Assembly: GCA_030765065.1 (NCBI GenBank)
Contig: CM060990.1
Coordinates: 499,896,190-499,960,189 of the forward strand
DNA length: 64,000 nt
Origin: Deroplatys truncata
Lineage: Eukaryota > Arthropoda > Insecta > Mantodea > Mantidae
Direction: 5' to 3'
Below, piece after piece: positions 57,633 through 64,000 of this stretch. Position 1 is the first letter of the stretch, and every line of letters starts with the position of its first letter. Made by a program: the position numbers and the translations under genes. Under the pieces are notes generated by a model that was not told the DNA's origin, ran no database searches, and saw nothing but the letters and a program-made list of their open reading frames with translations.

Positions 57633-58405
57633 AAAAGAAAAAGTTCACATTTACACGTTTCGTTGTAGTATATGTAGATAAAGCGATAGTCACATTTTCA
57701 AAACGCATGCCACTACGTGATGCTTTGAAGTTCCATGTTGTTGTATGACCGCGACAAAAACAAAACGAATACAGACTTCGCAGTTACAAAAAGTATTCAA
57801 GACAATAACAAAAATGTTTGGGAATTAGTTAATCTCATAAAATATATGTATAACAAACTGCGTGCTTTAACGGGGTCTGCATTTCATGTTTAGCAAAACG
57901 TTTTCCAATGCTTTACAGTTTACCAATTATACAAAAGTTATTCAGAATGAAGAAGGCTTTAGAGGCTCTTCTCAGTCAGTTCAAAATATATATTTCGTTT
58001 GTCATGAAAATATTTTAAACAGTGAGTATTTTAATCAAAATCGTTAGAGCCGTTTTTAAGAAAATACATTTCGAAAAATTTTCCATGTAAAGGGTTGTTA
58101 AGGATCTTGAAAATCCTTGTCACAACTTTGAAAGATGCTAAACTTAAATATCAAGTTTGGTATTTAACCGACTTTTCGCTTTGTATTCATGTTGTTCACA
58201 GAGACGCAGGCATATGGAACTTTTTGCCTAATATATGCGTTGCATTCGCATGACTTTCTCTACTCACTCTTCTTACAAAGCTTATTTTGCACCTATGTCA
58301 TGTTAATACCCATAAACCTTCATCACTTATTTTCACAATTCGTTGTAGGTATAACCAGAACATATTAAGCTAAAGCGATAGCCAAATCTCTCAAAGTTGA
58401 TCGCT
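57633..58405 (+). repeat. Dispersed repeat leader (partial) and flank
   Basis: 58010-58215 ('AGTATTTTAATCAAAATCGT', 'TTTCGAAAAATTTTCC', 'TCAAGTTTGGTATTTAACC') matches 59385-59560 and the inverse of 3300-3660. No satellite units follow here. The remainder is unassigned. Confidence 0.6.
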
Positions 58406-58419
58406 ACGTGATAGCTTTG

Positions 58420-58957
58420 GATTGGTTGCCTACGGAGGGCATTGATCCACACAGTGGATATTGTGCCTACGCCCCATAAGGGGGCGTCTCCGGGAGGCAG
58501 GATGAGGCGAGACAAGACACCGGGCGTCCGGAACCAGGAAAAACGGCACAGGAATGGCAGGGTCCCTAAGTTTTCAGATAGAAACTCCACGTCAGACGGA
58601 CAGGCAGACCGGGGACTCCACCCAGCACAGAGGGTGTCCAACGCCCCTCAAGGAAGTTAGGATATTCCCGACAATCAGCCGAAAGCTGAGGGACGGAGAA
58701 AGTCACAAAAAACATCCTTTTCCCTTGTCACACTGCACCGAAACACCATCGCCGACACTTCCAACCCTGAAAGAGACCAACCGATGAAAGATGAAGGGAA
58801 AGTAGAATGGAGATGAAATGGAGGTCCAGAATTCGGGGATGTGAGAATCCTTCCCAGCAATCGCCTGGCGGCCCGGGAAAACTCCCCGAAAAAATCTATG
58901 GGTCAGGAAGGTCGGCCAGAGGAATCCAATCCACGACCTCCCGTATGTGCGCCACAG
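58420..58957 (-). mobile_element. tRNA-derived SINE with 14-bp target duplication
   Basis: Reverse-strand copy bounded by ACGTGATAGCTTTG at 58406-58419 and again at 58958-58971. The body contains ATAGATTTTTTCGGGGAG read in reverse, as in the other copies. The tRNA head, at the right end, has decayed A/B boxes. The sharp duplication suggests this is among the younger insertions. Confidence 0.88.
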
Positions 58958-58993
58958 ACGTGATAGCTTTGAAATTCTGTTCTCTTTGTATGA

Positions 58994-58998
58994 ACACG

Positions 58999-59029
<31 letters not shown>

Positions 59030-59046
59030 AACAAGGAAAGAAAGAA
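58994..59046 (+). repeat. (GAAA)n microsatellite
   Basis: Nine or more GAAA units with a few interruptions. Confidence 0.95.
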
Positions 59047-59215
59047 AAACAGGATCTGTTTGCAGTTGAGAGAAGTATAAAGTATTTGAAAATTCAAACT
59101 AATAACAGAGAAACTTTCAAAATAGGTAAAATATAAGTTATTTGACATAAATAAAAATGTTATTTAATATAAATTTTGTCTTTAACAAAATGCACAGTTG
59201 TTGTGCGCTAAGATT

Positions 59216-59216
59216 T

Positions 59217-59273
<57 letters not shown>
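59216..59273 (+). repeat. (TCTG)n(TC)n microsatellite
   Basis: Four TCTG units grading into about 20 TC units. Confidence 0.95.
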
Positions 59274-59276
<3 letters not shown>

Positions 59277-59384
59277 GATTTACTAATTATCAAAAGTCAT
59301 TGACAATAAAGACTAATTTACAGACTATTCCTAGAAAATAAAAGATATACACTCTATTATCCTGGACATAGCTTAAACATAGGT

Positions 59385-59571
59385 ATTTTAATCACAATCC
59401 TTAGTCATTTTTGAAAGAATAAAACATTTCGAAAAATGTCCAATGTAAAGGCTAGTTTGGAGTGGAGGATTTTCTTTAAAATCTCAGTGTCGCATTCTTG
59501 GAAGAAGTTGAACTTAAGCACCAAGTTCGGTTTTTAACCAACCTTTTGCTTTTGAGTTATGCTATTCGTGG

Positions 59572-59603
<32 letters not shown>

Positions 59604-59624
59604 ATTTGGACCATTTTCTAAAAA
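59385..59624 (+). repeat. Leader of the 120-bp hairpin satellite
   Basis: Homologous to 58010-58215 and to the inverse of 3300-3660. It includes a (CA)n tract at 59573-59598. Confidence 0.7.
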
Positions 59625-60965
59625 TAAGTTCATTGGATTCAGGGGTCACAAACGTAATTTCTGGTGAAATTACGACATTGAATTTTCAGATGGAACACAA
59701 TACTTTCTCTACTTACTGTAGCTACGTAGCAGAGAAAGTAAAAATGCTTACTTTGGATTCAGGGGTCTCAAAACGTGTATTTCCGTTGAATCTCGCTATT
59801 CAACTTTCGGGTGGAATGCAATACTTTCTCTACTTACTCTAACTACGTAGTAGAGAAAGTAAAATGCTTACTTTGGATTCAGGGGTCCCAAAGCGTGTAT
59901 TTCCGTTGAATATCTTTAGTCAATTTTTGGTTGGAATACAATACTTGCTCCATTTACTGTAACTACGTAGTATATAAAGTAAAAATGTTTTCTTTGGATC
60001 CAGGGAGTCTAAAAACGTGTATATCCGGTGAATCTCGTTATACAGTTTTTGGGTGGATAAAAATACTTTCTCTACCTCCTGTAGCTACGTAGTAGAGAAA
60101 GTAAAAACGCTTTGTTTGGTTTCAGGGAGTCTGAAAACGAGTATTTCCGTTCCGAGTATTAATCTTGTTATTCAATTTTGGGTGGAATACAATACTTGCT
60201 CCACTTACTGTAACTACTTGATGGAGAAAATAAAAATGCTTTCTTTGGATTCAGGCAGTCTCAAACCGAGTATTTCCGGTGAATATCGTTGTATTTTTGG
60301 GTGGAATACAATACTTTCTCTACCTCGTGTAACTACGTAGTAGAGAAATTAAAAATGCTTCTTTTATATTCAGGGGTATCAAAACGCGTATTTCCTGTGA
60401 ATTTCTTTATTGAATTTTTGTGTGGAATACAATGCTTTCTTTACCTCCTGTAGCTATGTAGTAGAGAAGGTAATAATGCTTTCTTTGGATTCAGGGGGTC
60501 TCAAAGCGTGTATTTCCAGTGAATCTCTTTATTGAACTATTGGATGAAATACTATACTTTCTCTACTTCTGTAACTACGTAGTAGAGAAAGTGAAAATGA
60601 TTTCTTTGGATTCAGGGAGTCTCAAAGCGTGCATTTCCGGTAAATCCCGCTATTAAATTTTTGGGTGGATACAATAGTTCCTCTACTTACTGTAAGTGCG
60701 TATTAGGGAAAGTAAAACTGCTTTCTTTGAATTCAATGGTGCTCAAAACGTGTGTTTCCGGTGAATATTGTTATTGAATTTTTGGGTGGAATACAATACT
60801 TCCTCTGCTTACTGTAAGTGCGTAGTAGGAAAAATAAAAATGCTTTCTTTGGATTAAGTGGGTCTCAAAAGGTGTATTTCCGGTGAATCTCGTTGTTTAA
60901 TTTTTGGGTGGAGTACAACGCTTTCCCTACTTATTATAGGTAAATAGCAGAGACTGTAGAAATAT
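59625..60965 (+). repeat. ~120-bp satellite array, about 11 units, each with a hairpin
   Basis: Each unit runs TTTGGATTCAGGGGTCTCAA, ACGTGTATTTCCGGTGAAT, TTTTTGGGTGGAATACAATA, then ACTTTCTCTACT and, after ~14 bases, AGTAGAGAAAGT. The last two form a 12-bp perfect inverted repeat in the best units (for example 59826-59862). The 114- and 95-aa frames inside are by-products. Confidence 0.88.
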
Positions 60966-61550
60966 GAGTTGTGGAATAGATAAGCGGCTGTTTGTCGTTA
61001 CGGCATCTTGCATGCAACCAAATAGGGAAAAGTGTAACTTAGACTGTAACTTTAAATAATTTCTGGCCTAAATTGTTGTCACGATGCACGCAAAAACCAT
61101 CTTCATAAGGACATTATGAAAATAAAGAACATACGTTAGTTGATAATGGGTAGAGAAAGCAGTAAACATTGAAACCCAAACCACTTTGTTTTAACACTTG
61201 CTTGTTATACAATAATATGATGCCTCTAATTCCTAAAAATTAGTTTTTATACTGCTTATGTCGCTGTGTTGTAATGTTATTGCTGTTTTCTTTTCACAGT
61301 TATTACATTCTTACAGCCAAGTCTAAGGGAAATGTGTTGGATCGATATTTTGCTTAGCCTGTTACATCCCTTAACCTTCATTGTAGAGCAGGTATGAGCT
61401 AAGATACCTGGCATAACCTCTCGATGAGCACCCCGCATGCCCCGCTGCCGGTGGAACGGAAAACATTTGGAGCTGTCTGTACATGGAATTCGTTGTGAGT
61501 GCGCCAAGGTAACTTTCGCGCCAAACTACTGCATATATCTACATGTTATA
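60966..61550. other. No gene recognised
   Basis: Non-coding, no repeat match apart from 'ATAATGGGTAGAGAA' near 61145, also seen near 1623. Confidence 0.4.
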
Positions 61551-61603
61551 TATACATACATACATACATACATACATACATACATACATACATACATACA
61601 TAC
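61551..61603 (+). repeat. (CATA)n microsatellite
   Basis: About 13 uninterrupted CATA units. Confidence 0.95.
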
Positions 61604-62038
61604 ACGTGCACTAAGCATTAAAGAAGTTGAGTGTTAGGCAATATCGTGCCAGTAACATCAATTAGGCAAAGTGAAGTGTTATTTTTTTCTTCTGATAAAG
61701 AAATCTAGTATCAGTGAGTCCCGCAAATTTTATTTCCTACACGCCTCTACCACGAACCTCTAGGCCCGAGGTCTTCGGCCTTTTGGTGTTAAAAACTCCA
61801 ACCAGCTTCCCACCCTCAACGCTGAGAAAACTAAAATAGCCCGGCAAAGAAACACTTAAGTGGCGTAACAACTATGGCGGGGCGCGTGTCACCATCGACG
61901 CATCGGAGACGCGCGCAGAAGCAGAACCCGCCCGGGAACCTCACAACGGACACAAAGGAGCGTCCGGCAGTTGCCTCCCATTCCCCTGATCGACGAGAGA
62001 CGGATCATCTGTAAACCCAGCCGCGCAAGGACCGCATC
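61604..62038. other. GC-richer non-coding segment
   Basis: 61860-62038 is clearly richer in GC than its surroundings ('GACGCGCGCAGAAGCAGAAC'). No reading frame or RNA signature was recognised. It abuts the LTR-like repeat and may belong to the same retroelement. Confidence 0.35.
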
Positions 62039-62747
62039 TGGTCCTCGTGCAAACGATGTCCCTGTAGCGCCGCTGTTTCATTCTACGTCGCAGGAACATT
62101 TAACTACTTGTTGGAGAAAGCCAAAGTCTCCGCCAAGAAGTATGTAGTTCTACTGGTGGAACTTCTAGCAGGTTTTTCTTTCGAAATGCTAGGCACAATT
62201 ACCTAGCCTAGCCAGACGTAGTTGCAGCGATGACAACATTATTAACGACTGCTAAATTACTTGCGTAGTTAACTCTGCTGCTTTGTGATGACTAGGTGAT
62301 CTTTACGGTTATTTGCTCTGTCGTTCTAAAACTTTATATCATGCAAAGTAACACGTAGCTATAACTGCTCTGTTACAAAGGCTTATGAATACGGGTTGGA
62401 TATGCGGTGTTCTAGAGCTTTCTATCATGCACTGTTATGTTTTGAAGGCATATAAAGACGTCTTTCCTGTCCGACGTTCTTAGAGTGTTCTACCACTTAA
62501 CTATTCTGTTTAGAAGACTTGCTGCCTCTCCGCCGTTCTAGAGTGTCCTACCATATCTGTTTATCTAGACTGGCTATAGCGAGTTAATATTGTTTAGTGC
62601 AAATATCCCTCCGCGTGGCAGGTCGCGTGTATTTCACGTAGCAACTGTCAATGACGACACCTTTCGGTCGCGCCTGTTGCCACATGATTACGATGATTTA
62701 ATTACATGGTGCATGGCTTACAAAATGGCACTAAAATAATCGCCACA
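62039..62747. repeat. LTR-like ~710-bp repeat, copy 2
   Basis: Begins TGGTCCTCGT and ends CGCCACA. Matches 47091-47829. It joins directly to the truncated RT of gypsy copy C at 62747. Confidence 0.5.
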
Positions 62748-63897
62748 AATGTTGCTTGAAATTTTCTGGGAAAATGAGAAACTCATCTGTGTAATTAAGC
62801 AAAGGGTTATGCTTGGTTTCTTTAAACACCTCGTTTAATGCTCGTAAAAATCCACGTGAGGAGTTTCGAAGTCCGAACCTATGTGTTTAAATCGAAATAC
62901 CTTGCACTATAAAGGGAGAGTAATCCCTTACCCTTTCATCCAAAGGTATCTGTCAATAGCTATTTGCCAAGTCTATCGAAGAAATAAGTTTGCCTTTCGA
63001 GAGCTTGGAAATAGTCTCGTTTACGCTTTCATTCTGGAAGTGATCAGGTTTAATGCATTTGTTTAATTGACGAGCTTCGTGAGTAGCGCTTAATTTAGCT
63101 GTACCATACTTAATGGTCCAGCAGAGAACTGAAATTTGGGATGAGTTTCTTTCTTGAATGATGTCATTATATATCATCCCTTGTATGACAGTATTAGCCT
63201 GGTCTCGTAAGCCAGTTGGAATTCTGTTGTAGCCCTGGTAAAATGGTTTAATTTGTTCCACTTCAAACGTATGCGTGTAGACTGAGCATTTCCCTGGGAT
63301 TTCTGAGAATACTGGTGAATTATTTTGGAATAAATCTACCAAATCCTGTCTTTGTTTATAAGTTAAGTTATACGGTTCATCACAACTTTAAGCAAATCTA
63401 TCCTCCTGGTTCCTTTTAACGGTGCCTGCCTTAACGTTTGATTGACATCTTTGTTTAAAAAACAGGTTTTTCCCTATTGTAACCTTCTTCCCCACTACTA
63501 TAAGTGATTTTACTTAAGCACGGTTGTCATTAACACTTATTTGCTAAAGAAAGCATTCAGTCTCCATTATCTCTTCTGCTTGCGTGGTCAGCCTAATTGA
63601 CTCAATGATGGGAATCTTGACAGCTTTGTCATCTTTTGTGAGCTGTATAAGATTGTTTTCGAAATCACTGTGGACGTTATACTCTTCAGGAACGTCACAT
63701 TCTAATTTAAAATAATTGTTTAGATTACTTACAACAATAAATATGCTTTCAAGGTTTTCTGAACCAATTTGGAATTCCAATAGGCACTGTTTCTTTATAA
63801 TTTGTGCGGAATTACCAATTGCGACTTTATCCGTTTTCGCGAAGTTCTTCATCTTATTTTCTTTTTTATAAGTAACGCATATAAATTTAGTGAGCAT
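62748..63897 (-). pseudogene. Ty3/gypsy pol, protease-linked region to RT (copy C)
   Basis: Minus strand. 63897-63544 is an open 117-aa region resembling the segment after a retroviral-type protease, with no active-site DTG visible. 63342-62953 is the RT N-terminus ('QGYNRIPTGLRDQANTVIQG', 'ARQLNKCIKPDHFQNE', 'KGKLISSIDLANSY' with the first catalytic Asp). After frameshifts, 62890-62748 gives 'FGLRNSSRGFLRALNEVFKE' and 'NYTDEFLIF', the YxDD box altered to YTDE. RT stops abruptly at the LTR-like repeat, so RNase H and integrase are absent. The element continues beyond the right edge of the window. Confidence 0.85.
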
Positions 63898-64000
63898 ACA
63901 CTACAAGAGGCGACTGTCAGTAGAAGTAATAATAGCTTTCTTACCAATCATTATTGGTATGTAAGGTGTATCTAATTCAGTTTGCCCTGTTTTATTAACT

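Noticed and set aside
61740..62038. Ribosomal RNA fragment because of higher GC
   Set aside because: No recognisable rRNA core sequence was found.

Overview
The window is repeat-rich eukaryotic nuclear DNA, most likely from an insect. It holds no intact host gene, rRNA, functional tRNA, operon or CRISPR array. The case for an insect rests on several things: a DUF4817-type mariner-like transposase, a true mariner, Jockey-like and Ty3/gypsy fragments, tRNA-derived SINEs, MITEs, minisatellites, and family B DNA polymerase genes of Polinton/virus type. The SINE body resembles those I associate with polyneopteran insects (cockroaches, termites, stick insects), but the order is a guess.

The main content is three related giant-terminal-inverted-repeat elements lying one after another. 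Element 1 (4582-23204, 18,623 bp) is an almost complete palindrome with arms of 8.7 and 9.9 kb. It is bounded by the 6-bp direct repeat ACTGAA. Element 2 (24693-34795) has about 4.1-kb arms around a broken polB gene; its flanks are AAAATT and AACATT. Element 3 (37072-45998) has about 2.4-3.3-kb arms around a second broken polB, with flanks TACATA and TACATA. All three appear to begin with AGTAG or a close variant. All carry the same roughly 70-bp purine-rich minisatellite and the same roughly 165-bp block in each arm, plus element-specific short satellites. The 6-bp target duplication, the 5'-AG end and a polB resembling protein-primed enzymes point to Polinton/Maverick-type integration. No integrase, packaging ATPase, protease or capsid gene is visible, so they look like non-autonomous or highly reduced relatives.

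Layout. 1-4575: tRNA-like head, DUF4817 transposase pseudogene, truncated MITE, Jockey RT piece, and a SINE inside a dispersed hairpin repeat. 4576-23210: element 1. From outside to centre each arm has a GC-box terminal segment, 414-bp tandem units (6 left, 9 right), minisatellite, conserved block, a Myb/SANT-like remnant, a two-ORF C2HC zinc-finger cassette and a 21-bp satellite; the centre of symmetry falls in a palindromic MITE. 23211-24692: SINE inside a 28-bp inverted repeat. 24693-34795: element 2. 35033-35402: full-length MITE. 35580-46400: a gypsy pol on the minus strand, split by element 3, which itself carries a mariner at 44417-45705. 46400-54800: mosaic of retroelement fragments and direct repeats, with a second gypsy pol on the plus strand. 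54800-61600: AT-rich DNA, three SINEs, microsatellites and a 120-bp hairpin satellite. 62039-64000: LTR-like repeat and a third gypsy pol on the minus strand.

Nothing here works as an operon. The genes present are mobile-element genes, nearly all broken. The exception is the small zinc-finger cassette in element 1, which is open in both arms.
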